A stretch of 64,000 nt of DNA from an uncultured Bacteroidales bacterium (GCA_934700615.1 CAKUXR010000005.1:58063-122062); one strand, 5' to 3'. Positions 26,001 to 35,969 are shown, counted from the first letter of the stretch. Notes: generated by a model not told the origin, from the letters alone. Numbers and translations: made by a program.

Positions 26001-29000
26001 CTACGATATCTCCTCAACTCTATCCTCAGGAACATACCAAAGTGCAGCCTTTACCGAAGCATAGCCCATCTGCCGGTACAGGGAGGCATATCTTGAAATC
26101 TGCCTGCCATAACAAGGATGAGGACTTCCGAACTTGTAATCCACAACCGTCACGGAATCGCCTTCGACCACAACCCTGTCGGGACGATAGATTTCTCCGT
26201 CAATGTCAATGATGGAGGTCTCATTGAAGACACAGTTCCTGTCCTCCGGGAACCACCCGCGCTCCCGCGCAGAAGCGATACGTTCCGAAAGCATTGACCT
26301 GACCTCATCCCTCTCTTCCGCATCAATGTTGCCGTTCTCGTAGCTTTCCGTCAATGCGCGCTCAAGGTCTTCAGGGACAATCACTTTCGAGAGGATATCA
26401 TGCATCACGATTCCACGGAGCCTGCCGGATGCGGCATATCCTACCCCGCCATCAGGGGCAAAGAAGTCATTGGCCTCAGAACTGAATTCCAGGCGGGCCT
26501 TCAGCCTGGCGTCGCCCTCAGATTTTTCATTCAGCGGGAATGACTGATAATCATCGACTTCCCTACCTTTGGACAACTTGCTGCAGCCAGAGAACTTATA
26601 CTCGGAGCCGACGCGGAAACACTCCCCCGGGAGGTCATATTTCTGGGGCGAGAACGCCACCTCACCGCGTCCTGTGGCCGAATCACATCCGTGCACATAC
26701 CAATACAGAATCTGGGACATGTCGCCGAAGTCGAAATCCGGAACAGAATCCTGTCCGGGAGCGGCAGCATTGACACACTTGTCAGACGGCATCGCAGATA
26801 TGATGGTCATACCTTTTTCCGCCCTGGTCGTCGCCACATAGTACGTGTTCATGGCATCGACGACCTGCATCAGACGTTCATGCCGGTAATCATCCGAGAA
26901 CAGGGACTTGTCGGTTTCTGCTGAAAGATTCACGCGATACACTCCTCTGGCAGACTCCTCGAGTTCAGTTCCTTCTACCGCAGGACGGCACCAGTGCTCA
27001 TCAGCCTTGTACAGGTTCACAGTCTCGGTATATGGGAAGATGACATAAGGGAATGAAAGTCCCTTCGACTTATGCACTGTCATAACTCTCACTGCATCAG
27101 CATCATCCGGCGAACTGATCTTAGGATCGGAATCGTCCCAGTACGCAAGGAACTCGGGCAGGGAGTTTCCGTTTGTCTGGCTCCAGTCCAGCACCGTGTC
27201 CATAAACGCCTGGATATAAGGAATCTCGCCCGCAAGAGCGTCCGGGCTCACGGCCTTCATCTCCCGGATGAAATACTCGCAAAGGTCCACGAGGGAGTGA
27301 TATTCAGAAGGCGGGTCAATGCCGAGAGACTCAGCCAGGAACGAATTGAGCCTGTCGCCCGGGTTGTTCGAATATGAGAGCAATGCCGCAAGACGTCTCA
27401 CTGCAGGAGATGACTTGACTGTAAGTGAATCGTCTGATATGACAGGTATCCCGGCCTCCAGAAGAGCAGACGCGATGTCTGCACCTATCTTATTGGTCCT
27501 AACCAATATACCAATTTCGGAATCAGATGCTCCGGCAGCCCTGAGCCTTCCGATTTCCGCAAGTACGGCGTCGATCTGGGACCCGTTTTCCTTGTCACAG
27601 AAAATCACATCCACATTGCCCACGGCCTTGTCCTTGGACTTGACTTCCTGTTTCACGTCGGAATATATATCCGAAACCACATTGTCTCCGGCAAGCTTGT
27701 CCATGCAGGTGGCCGCGTAACGGTAGAAGTCATTGTTGAAATCCACGACACTCTTCACACTTCTGAAATTGCATTTCAGGCTGTCTTCGTCGGCATGAGG
27801 GAACTGCCTGCCCAGTATGCTGTTCAGCAGGTTCCAGTCCGAGTTTCTCCATCTATAGATGCTCTGCTTGACGTCACCCACGATGAGGTTCATGTTTCCG
27901 GCCGCGTCACTGTCGGCAAGAAGCGGATGGAAGTTGTCCCACTGGATGCCGGACGTGTCCTGAAACTCATCCAAGAGGAAGTGGTCGAACCTGACACCTA
28001 TCTTTTCATAGATGAAAGGAGTGTCGCTACCGTCAATGATACCGCGCAAAATGGTATTGGAATCATCCAGGCTCATGACATTCTTCTCCTTCACCAGATT
28101 GTCGAACGCCTCGTCAAGTTCTCTCGCAAGACCAAGTGCAAAGACCTGGCGTTTAAGCATTCCGGCTGTCCTGTAAATTCGGTATTCATCTTCGAACAGT
28201 CCGCAGAACGCATTCAGAGGGCCGTCCAGCAGCCCCTCGACCTTAGGCATCAGTTTTCCGGCCTTGGCCTTCGCGAACCACTTTTCCGGACAAGGTGCCT
28301 TCTCCATGAACGAATCGGTAGGGACCGGAACCGCCTTTCCCCGTTCAAGTTCAATGTACTTGTAGATCTGGCTCATGAACTTGCGGTTGAAATCATCAGC
28401 ATTGACCCCTGCACCATCCAGGACGGCATTGACAGCCTCCGCCGCGGCCTTGACCTTATCGGCGAACGAGTCAATGACCTTGGCGCATCCGTCTTTCAAT
28501 GCCTTCAGGCCCTCCTTCGAGTAAACCTCGCTTTCGTCCACATGGTACATTTCCACGGCAGCCCTGTGTTCCTCGCTCTTCAGCGCCACGGCAGTTTCGT
28601 ACAGGTCACTGTCAAGCGAGAACTTTCCTTTCGTTATGAGCTGGTCTTTCACGCTGTCTGTCAGCCAGTCCAGAAGTTCCTTTTTGTCTTCGGTAAGCGA
28701 GTCCAGAATCCTGTCAACGCTCTCTTTCACAAGGGATTCCTTGTCGAGTTCGACCTGATAGGACGCGAACTGTCCGATTTCCCTCGAGAAGGCTTTCAGG
28801 GTGCGCTGGAAGAATTTGTCAATGGTACTGACCGAAAAAGCCCCGTAGTCATTCAGTATATTGCACAGCACCCTGCCTGACATTGATGAAAGCACGGATT
28901 CCGACTTTCCCAATTCGATTTTCAGGTCATCAATGTAAGGTGACTCGGCAGGTGACGAGGCGAGGACATCGAGTTCCTTCAGAATCCTCTGCTTCATCTC

Positions 29001-29144
29001 GTCGGTGGCCTTGTTGGTGAACGTCACCGCGAGGATGTGCCTGTAGGCATAGGGGTCTTCGCTTTCGAGCAGAAGCTTGATGTACTCCTTTGCCAGCGTA
29101 TATGTCTTTCCGCTACCTGCGGATGCCTTAAGTATCTTTATCAT
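26001..29144 (-). CDS. addA: AddA/RecB-like helicase-nuclease
   Basis: The 1047-residue protein is a UvrD-type superfamily 1 helicase with a C-terminal PD-(D/E)XK nuclease, expected to process double-strand breaks with AddB. Walker A ASAGSGKT is at residues 8-15, AVTFTNKATDEMKQRI near 40 is motif Ia, LDEFQDTSGIQW near 390 motif II, and VMTVHKSKGLSFPYVIFP near 690 motifs V/VI region. The nuclease part contains VMHDILSKV near 915 and VVDYKFGSPHPCYGRQISRYASLY near 1012. Such complexes unwind ends and recombine at Chi words. It lies 91 bases after addB, probably on the same mRNA. Confidence 0.88.
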   Translation of the reverse strand: MIKILKASAGSGKTYTLAKEYIKLLLESEDPYAYRHILAVTFTNKATDEMKQRILKELDVLASSPAESPYIDDLKIELGKSESVLSSMSGRVLCNILNDYGAFSVSTIDKFFQRTLKAFSREIGQFASYQVELDKESLVKESVDRILDSLTEDKKELLDWLTDSVKDQLITKGKFSLDSDLYETAVALKSEEHRAAVEMYHVDESEVYSKEGLKALKDGCAKVIDSFADKVKAAAEAVNAVLDGAGVNADDFNRKFMSQIYKYIELERGKAVPVPTDSFMEKAPCPEKWFAKAKAGKLMPKVEGLLDGPLNAFCGLFEDEYRIYRTAGMLKRQVFALGLARELDEAFDNLVKEKNVMSLDDSNTILRGIIDGSDTPFIYEKIGVRFDHFLLDEFQDTSGIQWDNFHPLLADSDAAGNMNLIVGDVKQSIYRWRNSDWNLLNSILGRQFPHADEDSLKCNFRSVKSVVDFNNDFYRYAATCMDKLAGDNVVSDIYSDVKQEVKSKDKAVGNVDVIFCDKENGSQIDAVLAEIGRLRAAGASDSEIGILVRTNKIGADIASALLEAGIPVISDDSLTVKSSPAVRRLAALLSYSNNPGDRLNSFLAESLGIDPPSEYHSLVDLCEYFIREMKAVSPDALAGEIPYIQAFMDTVLDWSQTNGNSLPEFLAYWDDSDPKISSPDDADAVRVMTVHKSKGLSFPYVIFPYTETVNLYKADEHWCRPAVEGTELEESARGVYRVNLSAETDKSLFSDDYRHERLMQVVDAMNTYYVATTRAEKGMTIISAMPSDKCVNAAAPGQDSVPDFDFGDMSQILYWYVHGCDSATGRGEVAFSPQKYDLPGECFRVGSEYKFSGCSKLSKGREVDDYQSFPLNEKSEGDARLKARLEFSSEANDFFAPDGGVGYAASGRLRGIVMHDILSKVIVPEDLERALTESYENGNIDAEERDEVRSMLSERIASARERGWFPEDRNCVFNETSIIDIDGEIYRPDRVVVEGDSVTVVDYKFGSPHPCYGRQISRYASLYRQMGYASVKAALWYVPEDRVEEIS

Positions 29145-29235
29145 AACGTCGTTTTCAGCTGATTGTCAATAAGTTTGTTCCTGTTCCGGTCGTCCCTGGC
29201 ATCCCGGCATCCCGGGTATTCAGGACTCGCCAATG

Positions 29236-32200
29236 TCATCTTCCGCATATTTTCCTGAAGTCACAGTACTTGCAGACATTTCTGTCCTCTGTCCTGCGGA
29301 AGCCAGCATCCGGATTCGAAAGTTCCGCAAAGACATCTTTGAGCCGTTTCTTTACTTCAATGTTGAACTGCTCGCATTTCTCCGCGCTCATGATGCTGTC
29401 CGCCGAGAACAGCTTAGGCACCGGATAAATGACATTGTCCACTATCCTGCCCTTCAGTTCCGCTTCCGTAAACATGTCGTACAGAAAGAGTTGCAAAGCA
29501 ATCTTCGGGCGTTTCGGAGAGATTTCCGCAAACAGGGATTCTGCGACTGACTCAAAGTTAGTGTCAGTGATTCCGACGTCCGTATCCTCGACTTTTCCGG
29601 TCTTGTAGTCCACAATCCTCACGCGGCCGTCTTCGAAGCTGTCCATCCTGTCCACATAGCCGACAAAGCGGAATCCTTCAAACTGCCAATGCCTTTCGAG
29701 TTCCAGTCCGAGGATTTCAAAGCCATCACCCTTCATGAGAGACTTATCCATCTTCAAAGTCCTTATCACATACTGGTTTATGACATCTTCGAGGACCAGG
29801 TTTCTGCCGGTAACCTCGTCAGATTTCAACTGCTGCTGTATCAGGGCCCTGACTTTAGGACGGATTACGCTGTCCCTGTTTTCCAGCAGCCAGTCAATAT
29901 AGTCCTTGGTTATCAACTTGAGCGGATTCTTGACATTGGCCACCACATTTTCCCTTTCCATGCTGAACTGCGGGTTCAGGGCTTCCCCTCCGAGATACAG
30001 AGCGTACATGGTGTCATGGAAGACAGATCCGACCATGCCTCCGTCCATCGACTCTGCGACCTCCGCCTCAGGCTGGAGTTTCTTGACCGAGGCGTAATAG
30101 AACTGGGCCGGACAGGACAAGTACTTCTTCAGGGAAGAGGCCGAATATGTCATTGACTTTATCCTTTCCAGATCTTCCTGCGTCTTCGCCACTTCCTTCT
30201 CCGAATCTGCGATATCTATCTTATAGCGAAGCACTTCCTTCTGCATGAGCGGATATTTGTACTGGTATGTCAACTGCTTGATGTAGCGACTTTCCTCTCC
30301 TGATTTCATGCCTTCGGTCCTGGAGTCATACATCATCCACACATTCCCGGCACGCTGGATCATCCTGTAGAAATAGTACGCCCAGACGGCATCCTGATTC
30401 TCATAAGTAGGCAGGCCGAATCCTTTTCTGAGTTCCGGCGGAATGAATGAAGAGCTGACGTTGCGACGCGGGAATGTGCCCTCGTTGCATGACAGGATTA
30501 TCAGATTCGAGAAGTCCAGAGCACGTGTTTCCAGAGGTCCCATAATCTGAAGACCCTTCAGCGGTTCGCCCTTGAACGGCACTGACACACCGCCGACCAG
30601 CTGCTGGAGGAGACGCACATAAGTCATCGGCACAATATTGAGTGTCAATGCTTTCAGGCGGTTTATGGAGAGGTAGTACTGCTTGGCGAAATGGGTTTCC
30701 AATGCCATTGACGGCATTTGGGAAATCTTGGCTCCGATTTCGCTGAGAATCTGAAGCTGGTACTCTTCCAACTGCCGTATCTGGTCCGCAGAAACCGCCT
30801 TAGGGTCAGTCACGACAGGTCTGAATATCAGGTCCGCCAACCAGAATCCTTTCAGGTCCGACTCCGGGATATAATATTTCGCGTCATTCTTGATCCTCGC
30901 GGTGAATTTCTTGCCTTCTTCGCCGGCCAATGTCTGGAATATGCCGGACGCCAGGACGACCCACACCTGGGCATGGTAGAATGCCCATCCGTCTTTCTTC
31001 TTTCTGAGGTGGAGCTGAAGTGCCGAGACATCCTTCATGAGGGAATGGACTGCACTGCTTGACATAGGATAACCCATTGTAACATTGACAGATGCAATTT
31101 CCTTCGGGATGGTATTCAGAAGCGGCGCAAGCATTCCTTCGTCCGGAATCACAATTGCCGTATCGGCTCCGTCAATGTCAAGACGTCCGACCTTGGAGAG
31201 GTCTCCCCCTGTCCGTTTGCCGGCGATTTCCTTCAGCACTTCAGGAATGTACTTGGCCATCCCTACCGCCGACGGGACACTGAGGACACGGATTTCCGGA
31301 CCACGCGAATCCGCTCCTGCACGCATGTCCGCCCCGGATGCCTTTGCCGGTGCAATTCCAGTAACTCCATCAATGTCAAAGGCCTGTGGAAATTCAATGA
31401 CGTTTTTCGACATGAACATTGACGCCTTGTTCATCGGGTCGCGCAGCATATCAGAACTGTAGTCCCAGCAGAACTCAGCCAGAGAAGCGTCACGCATCTT
31501 TCTCATTGACAGTTTCTCACATTCATTCAAGGCATTGAGCCCGACAAACACGAACTTTTCCGTTCCCGGGAACTTGTCAGCGAGTATGTCTGAAGCGCTT
31601 TCCTTCTTCAGCCTTTCCGCAAAGACTCTGTAGGCCATGCCTTCATAAGCCAATCCCTTCTCTGTCAATGCCTTGTTGAATTTCTCATAAAGCGGGTAAA
31701 GAAGGTTCCATATCATCAGGAACTTTTCTTTTACATTGGGATTGTCCGAGCCGAGGTTCACTGTGAGTTTTCCTCCCTTGCGGAAATGACTGATGAACTG
31801 CCTGATCGCATTCAGCTGGACATCAGTCAGATAGGAGTATGAATCCTGGATGTCCTTGAATTCTGCAACATTGGTATAAAGGCTTTTGGCGTCGGCCAGA
31901 TATTTGTCGGTATCGTCGAAGTCGCTCAGGATGACGTCTCCCCAGAAGATGAAGTCATCCAATGATTCGGCCTTGCTGTTCAATGACTTGTAGCAGTCAT
32001 ACAATTCGAGGAGCAGACTCACCCTGTCGGTGACCGCCGAGCCGCTTGCCCTGTAGAAGAAATCGTTCATTGTCATCATGACAGATGCGATTTCCGGCTT
32101 GGAGCCTTTGGCTTCCTTTACGGCGTTGCTGAGCCATCTGGTGAAAAACACCATTGACCTCCTGTTCGGGAATATGAAGCATTTCCTGCTTATGTCCCCT

Positions 32201-32244
32201 TCTATCTGATAATGTTCCGCTACCTGTCTGAGAAACTGTGTCAT
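29236..32244 (-). CDS. addB: AddB-like nuclease subunit with Fe-S cysteines
   Basis: The 1002-residue protein resembles AddB: an inactive helicase-like body and a C-terminal PD-(D/E)XK nuclease. The N-terminal FIFPNRRSMVFF segment replaces a normal Walker A. The nuclease core has GSVFHDTMYALY near 755 and VRIVDYKTGKVED near 905. One Cys in LSCPAQFYY near 710 and C991, C994 and C1000 in the terminal CKYCDFRKIC fit the four-cysteine 4Fe-4S clasp known in AddB. It precedes addA; together they should form the recombination and repair exonuclease of this organism. Confidence 0.86.
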   Translation of the reverse strand: MTQFLRQVAEHYQIEGDISRKCFIFPNRRSMVFFTRWLSNAVKEAKGSKPEIASVMMTMNDFFYRASGSAVTDRVSLLLELYDCYKSLNSKAESLDDFIFWGDVILSDFDDTDKYLADAKSLYTNVAEFKDIQDSYSYLTDVQLNAIRQFISHFRKGGKLTVNLGSDNPNVKEKFLMIWNLLYPLYEKFNKALTEKGLAYEGMAYRVFAERLKKESASDILADKFPGTEKFVFVGLNALNECEKLSMRKMRDASLAEFCWDYSSDMLRDPMNKASMFMSKNVIEFPQAFDIDGVTGIAPAKASGADMRAGADSRGPEIRVLSVPSAVGMAKYIPEVLKEIAGKRTGGDLSKVGRLDIDGADTAIVIPDEGMLAPLLNTIPKEIASVNVTMGYPMSSSAVHSLMKDVSALQLHLRKKKDGWAFYHAQVWVVLASGIFQTLAGEEGKKFTARIKNDAKYYIPESDLKGFWLADLIFRPVVTDPKAVSADQIRQLEEYQLQILSEIGAKISQMPSMALETHFAKQYYLSINRLKALTLNIVPMTYVRLLQQLVGGVSVPFKGEPLKGLQIMGPLETRALDFSNLIILSCNEGTFPRRNVSSSFIPPELRKGFGLPTYENQDAVWAYYFYRMIQRAGNVWMMYDSRTEGMKSGEESRYIKQLTYQYKYPLMQKEVLRYKIDIADSEKEVAKTQEDLERIKSMTYSASSLKKYLSCPAQFYYASVKKLQPEAEVAESMDGGMVGSVFHDTMYALYLGGEALNPQFSMERENVVANVKNPLKLITKDYIDWLLENRDSVIRPKVRALIQQQLKSDEVTGRNLVLEDVINQYVIRTLKMDKSLMKGDGFEILGLELERHWQFEGFRFVGYVDRMDSFEDGRVRIVDYKTGKVEDTDVGITDTNFESVAESLFAEISPKRPKIALQLFLYDMFTEAELKGRIVDNVIYPVPKLFSADSIMSAEKCEQFNIEVKKRLKDVFAELSNPDAGFRRTEDRNVCKYCDFRKICGR

Positions 32245-32323
32245 GTTTGGCTAAATTTTTGTTGCACAATTATTTGCTGCATTCTGCCAGGCTTTCTGTT
32301 CGCCTGTCGTATATAATATACTG

Positions 32324-32331
32324 CAAAGATA
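32324..32331 (-). promoter_or_regulatory. -7 box for addBA
   Basis: TATCTTTG on the minus strand, 80 bases before the addB ATG. No clear TTG is found at the expected distance. Confidence 0.55.
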
Positions 32332-32417
32332 ACCATATCTTACACCGGGAGATAAACTTTTTTTTCGATTGTCTGGCGCGATTTGCAACATTTTAATGAA
32401 AATTTTTCGAAAAACAC

Positions 32418-32447
32418 TTGGAAATCAAATTCCAGTTCGTATCTTTG
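32418..32447 (+). promoter_or_regulatory. Strong promoter for rubrerythrin
   Basis: TTG at 32418-32420 and TATCTTTG at 32440-32447 with 19-base spacing: the best match to the Bacteroidetes consensus in the window. The leader is about 90 bases. Confidence 0.82.
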
Positions 32448-32545
32448 TACCGTAATTTAGAATTGTTAAAAATTACAAATAAGAAATTCCGGTACAAAGG
32501 AAAGGATTGGAAAAATAAAAACAACAATAAAAAAAGGAGTGAATC

Positions 32546-33097
32546 ATGAAAAAGAAATTCAGATGTCTCGTATGCGGCTATGTTTACGAAGGTGAGAACC
32601 CACCTGCAGAGTGCCCTGTATGTCATGCAAAATCAGATAAGTTCGTAGAAATCAAAGAAGAGGAGCCTATGGCCTGGGCATGTGAGCATGTCATCGGTGT
32701 TGCCAAGGGTTGCGATCCTGAAATTCACGAGGGTCTCGAGGCTCATTTCACAGGTGAGTGCACAGAGGTCGGCATGTATCTCGCAATGAGCCGCCAGGCA
32801 GAGCGTGAGGGCTATCCTGAAATCGCTGAGGCTTTCAAGAGATATGCTTTCGAAGAGGCTGAGCATGCTGCCAAGTTCGCAGAGCTTCTCGGTGACGTGG
32901 TTTGGGATACCAAGACCAATCTCGAGAAGAGAATCGAGGCTGAGAGAGGTGCATGCGAGGGTAAGCTTGCCATCGCTACCAGAGCAAAGCAGCTGAACTA
33001 TGACGCTATCCACGACACTGTCCACGAGATGGCAAAGGATGAGGCTCGCCACGGCGCCGGCTTCCTCGGACTCTACAACAGATTCTTCAAGAAGTAA
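32546..33097 (+). CDS. Reverse-type rubrerythrin (N-terminal rubredoxin domain)
   Basis: The 183-residue protein has a rubredoxin-like iron site at the N-terminus (C7-x2-C10 and C23-x2-C26) followed by a four-helix diiron domain with Glu/His motifs AFEEAEHAAKFAE near 104 and MAKDEARHGAGF near 162. In classical rubrerythrin the rubredoxin domain is C-terminal; the order here is the reverse form, which acts as a peroxide reductase in anaerobes. The strong promoter, good ribosome site, clean terminator and lack of CATTGAC words suggest high expression and oxidative-stress defence. Confidence 0.94.
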   Translation: MKKKFRCLVCGYVYEGENPPAECPVCHAKSDKFVEIKEEEPMAWACEHVIGVAKGCDPEIHEGLEAHFTGECTEVGMYLAMSRQAEREGYPEIAEAFKRYAFEEAEHAAKFAELLGDVVWDTKTNLEKRIEAERGACEGKLAIATRAKQLNYDAIHDTVHEMAKDEARHGAGFLGLYNRFFKK

Positions 33098-33107
33098 TTC
33101 CGAAACA

Positions 33108-33121
33108 GTGACACATGTCAC
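33108..33121. other. 14-base perfect palindrome after rubrerythrin
   Basis: GTGACACATGTCAC reads GTGACA-CA-TGTCAC with dyad symmetry. It lies 11 bases past the stop, before the terminator. It could be a protein-binding site or chance. Confidence 0.4.
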
Positions 33122-33156
33122 GACATAGGCTGAAACTTGTCAATGTTTCAGTACAC

Positions 33157-33199
33157 ACACAGAAAGGGCTGGCCGGATGACGGTCAGCCCTTTCTGTGT
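33157..33199 (+). terminator. Terminator of rubrerythrin
   Basis: ACACAGAAAGGGCTGGCC (33157-33174) pairs with GGTCAGCCCTTTCTGTGT (33182-33199), an 18-pair stem with one G-T pair and a 7-base loop. It is long and symmetrical. Confidence 0.85.
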
Positions 33200-33252
33200 C
33201 TATCAAGATACCCTGTAACGTGTCAGGTGGAAGTTCCAATACTTTCACTGGA

Positions 33253-33288
33253 AAACGGTGTAAATATTGGCCTGTTTTTACACCGTTT
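33253..33288. other. 12-base-pair inverted repeat downstream of the GH3 gene
   Basis: AAACGGTGTAAA (33253-33264) and TTTACACCGTTT (33277-33288) are perfect arms around a 12-base loop, 70 bases past the GH3 stop on the minus strand. It may be a terminator for that gene or an operator-like site; no long T tract is present. Confidence 0.5.
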
Positions 33289-33358
33289 GGTCCAAAAATG
33301 ACATTCCGTGCAAAAAATGCCAGTTTTTTTCACCGATTTTGGCTATCTGACTTAACAG

Positions 33359-35650
33359 CTATTTGCCGCGGACGCAATTGACAATTATACTTTCTGTGCC
33401 GCAAGCAAGTCTGAATTCGCCCGGTTCGAGAACCCAGTCCAGAGAATGGTCCACGTATGCCAAGTCATCAGCATTCAAACGGAAGGTTACTGTCTTGGTC
33501 TCGCCAGGAAGAAGTTCCACCTTCGTATAGTCACGAAGTCTGCGGACATCCGGGGTAAGTGTAGCCCAAAGGTCTGAACTGTAAAGAAGTACGGACTCTT
33601 TGCCCTTGACTTTTCCGGTGTTCTTGACATCCACGCTCACTTCTATGACATCACCTGAGTTGAAATCAGTCTTGTCGGCACGGAGATTTGAATACTCAAA
33701 CGTAGTGTAACTGAGTCCATGTCCGAAAGGCCACTGGCTGGTCATATTGGCATTGTAGTTATAAAGGCCTTCTACTGTCGCACTGTTCTCACAGAGCTTA
33801 TAGTCATAAGTATTCAGACGGTTGACATATTTAGGATATGTATATGGAAGTTTTCCGCTGAAATTCTCTTCACCGCAGAGCAGGGCAGCCAGAGCATCTC
33901 CGCCATAGTTGCCAGGAAGCAATACGCTTACGACTGCGCCTGCAAGAGGTTCAATGTCATTCAGGACACGAGGGCGTCCCTCATTCAAAATGAGGACAAC
34001 AGGCTTTCCTGTCTTCGCCAGTTCCTTTACAAGGTCGCGCTGATTTGAAGAAAGCGAAATATCATTGATATTGCCCACGGTCTCACAATAGGTGTTTTCT
34101 CCGATTGCGGCGACGATGACATCAGCATTGCGGGCAGCATTGACAGCCTTGGCATAGTCACCACGCTCCTCAGCTTCGAAATGGGCATACTTCTTATAAT
34201 TCAGCACAGGGACATAGTCCACATTCTTGAATTTGGTCTTAAGTGCCTCATATATAGTATTGTACTGTCCGGTAAATGCAGGATTGTCAGCAGCGTCGCC
34301 CTGCCAGGTATAATTCCATCCGCCGCCCAAAGTGCGCATAGAATTGGCATTAGGGCCGACCAGAAGGATACGCGCATCCTTGGAAAGAGGGAGAAGCGAG
34401 TTGTCATTTTTCAACAGGACTTCACTTTCGAGAGCGGCATTGTAGGCATACTTCACGAACTCCGGATTCGCAAACTTCGCATAGTCCGATGAAGTGCCAT
34501 ACGGGTCATCAAACAAGCCGAGTCTGAATTTAAGACGGAGGATACGGCGTACCGCATCGTCAATTCGGCTCATAGGAAGCTGCTTTTCATTGACAAGTTC
34601 CACAAGATAATCACATGCCTCGACACTATACGGTTCCATAAGCATATCGACTCCGGCATCGATTACACGTCTGATTGCTTCTTTGTATGTAGGTGTCGTG
34701 AAATCCCTGTTGAAGGCAAACTTCGCATCGGACCAGTCAGTGACAATCATACCGTCCCAGTTTAGACCTTCCTTCAGCCAACCGGTAAGAAATTCCTTGT
34801 TGGTATGGAAAGGTATGCCGTCATTGCTAGAAGAATTGACCATGAGGGAAAGGGCACCTGCCTCGATGCAAGCCTTGAAAGGAGGGAAATACTTTTCTTT
34901 CAGCTCACGTTTGGAGACCATTGAAGGTGTCCTGTCCTGACCTGATTTCGTGGCACCATAAGCAAAATAGTGCTTGATGCAGGCTGCTACTTTTTCCGGG
35001 GAAATATGATTAGGGTCTTCGCCCTGGAAACCACGGGTAAGAGACACACCCATACGGCTCTGGACAACAGGATCTTCGCCGAAGCTTTCCCACACTCTCG
35101 GCCAGCACTGGTTACGGCTCAAGTCAAGTGTAGGAGAGAATACCCAAGGAACATTGCAGGCTCTGGTCTCATAAGACCCTACAACACCCATGTTATAGGC
35201 CAGTTCATCATTGAAAGATGCGGCGAGACCGATTTCCTGAGGGAAAAGCACGGCTCCCGTGGTATATGAAGCTCCGTGAATCTGGTCAAGGCCGTAGAGA
35301 CACGGGATACCCATCTCGTCCATAGAAATGTCCTGGAGCTGTTTGATGAAGGTCCTGTACTCAGCCGGTGTAGCGGCGACACCGCCCATTGTATTCAGAA
35401 TAGAACCTATCTTGTACTTTCTTATAAGTTCCTCACCCTTTTTCGACACATTGTTCGTTCCTTTCTCAAGTACAATTTCCGAAGTGAGCTGAGTCATCTG
35501 TCCGACTTTCTCCTCAAGAGTCATCTTGGAGAGCAGCTTTTCAATTTTCGCTTCGATTTCCTTGTCCTGAGGAATGGCGCGGGGCGCCTCATTCTGGCAT
35601 GAGCACAACAATGCCCATATACCCAAAGTGGTTAAAATGCTTTTCTTCAT
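33359..35650 (-). CDS. GH3 beta-glucosidase-like lipoprotein
   Basis: The product of about 763 residues starts at 35650 (MKKSILTT), giving a lipoprotein signal ending LLCSC; an upstream in-frame ATG at 35695 would hide this signal. The GH3 barrel runs to about 360, with TLEEKVGQMTQL, GLDQIHG, SPTLDLSRNQCWPRVWESFGEDP, CIKHYFAYG and GMIVTDWSDAKF near 305, where the Asp is the nucleophile. An alpha/beta sandwich with VVLILNEGRPRVL and a fibronectin-type III-like C-terminus follow. It probably releases beta-glucosyl or xylosyl ends at the cell surface. It stands apart from the utilisation locus at 44.7-64 kb. Confidence 0.93.
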   Translation of the reverse strand: MKKSILTTLGIWALLCSCQNEAPRAIPQDKEIEAKIEKLLSKMTLEEKVGQMTQLTSEIVLEKGTNNVSKKGEELIRKYKIGSILNTMGGVAATPAEYRTFIKQLQDISMDEMGIPCLYGLDQIHGASYTTGAVLFPQEIGLAASFNDELAYNMGVVGSYETRACNVPWVFSPTLDLSRNQCWPRVWESFGEDPVVQSRMGVSLTRGFQGEDPNHISPEKVAACIKHYFAYGATKSGQDRTPSMVSKRELKEKYFPPFKACIEAGALSLMVNSSSNDGIPFHTNKEFLTGWLKEGLNWDGMIVTDWSDAKFAFNRDFTTPTYKEAIRRVIDAGVDMLMEPYSVEACDYLVELVNEKQLPMSRIDDAVRRILRLKFRLGLFDDPYGTSSDYAKFANPEFVKYAYNAALESEVLLKNDNSLLPLSKDARILLVGPNANSMRTLGGGWNYTWQGDAADNPAFTGQYNTIYEALKTKFKNVDYVPVLNYKKYAHFEAEERGDYAKAVNAARNADVIVAAIGENTYCETVGNINDISLSSNQRDLVKELAKTGKPVVLILNEGRPRVLNDIEPLAGAVVSVLLPGNYGGDALAALLCGEENFSGKLPYTYPKYVNRLNTYDYKLCENSATVEGLYNYNANMTSQWPFGHGLSYTTFEYSNLRADKTDFNSGDVIEVSVDVKNTGKVKGKESVLLYSSDLWATLTPDVRRLRDYTKVELLPGETKTVTFRLNADDLAYVDHSLDWVLEPGEFRLACGTESIIVNCVRGK

Positions 35651-35790
35651 CTTAGTATAAGATAATTTAAGAACACAATGGACAAACCATTGCATATCAG
35701 GTTATTACGTCTGTAAAATCCTAAAATTACGCAACTTCATCACAGCCAATTCCTATAGTGGCTCATCGTTGCGACGTCTAAGTTTCACCA

Positions 35791-35798
35791 CAAATTTA
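35791..35798 (-). promoter_or_regulatory. -7 box TAAATTTG for the GH3 gene
   Basis: Matches TAnnTTTG on the minus strand, about 140 bases before the start at 35650; no well-spaced TTG. Confidence 0.4.
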
Positions 35799-35961
35799 GT
35801 TATTTATTCCCAATGTTTAGAGTACATTCCGGAAAAGATATCAACATGGCAAGTATTCCCCTCGACACATCTGTCAGAAACCGCAGAACAATATGACATT
35901 CAACGACAGCAGGACGCACTATACCAATATAAATATAATTCTCTTTCTGAGAAAAAGTTGC

Positions 35962-35969
35962 TATCTTTG
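35962..35969 (+). promoter_or_regulatory. -7 box TATCTTTG for trpS
   Basis: Matches the consensus; the leader before the ATG at 36044 is about 70 bases. Confidence 0.55.

Larger units (their letters stand above)
32245..32545. other. Divergent intergenic region, addB / rubrerythrin
   Basis: This AT-rich 301-base spacer holds two opposed promoters (minus 32324-32331 and plus 32418-32447) and a long purine-rich leader before the rubrerythrin start, with a ribosome site AAAAAAGGAG just ahead of the ATG. No small gene or RNA structure is evident. Confidence 0.65.

Noticed and set aside
27795..28880. A 361-codon open frame opposite addA
   Set aside because: It is antisense to a well-supported helicase gene, with no ribosome site, promoter or family match.
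29145..29235. A small gene or promoter between addB and addA
   Set aside because: Only a short GGCATCCC direct repeat is present; the spacer is too short for a gene and has no TAnnTTTG box.
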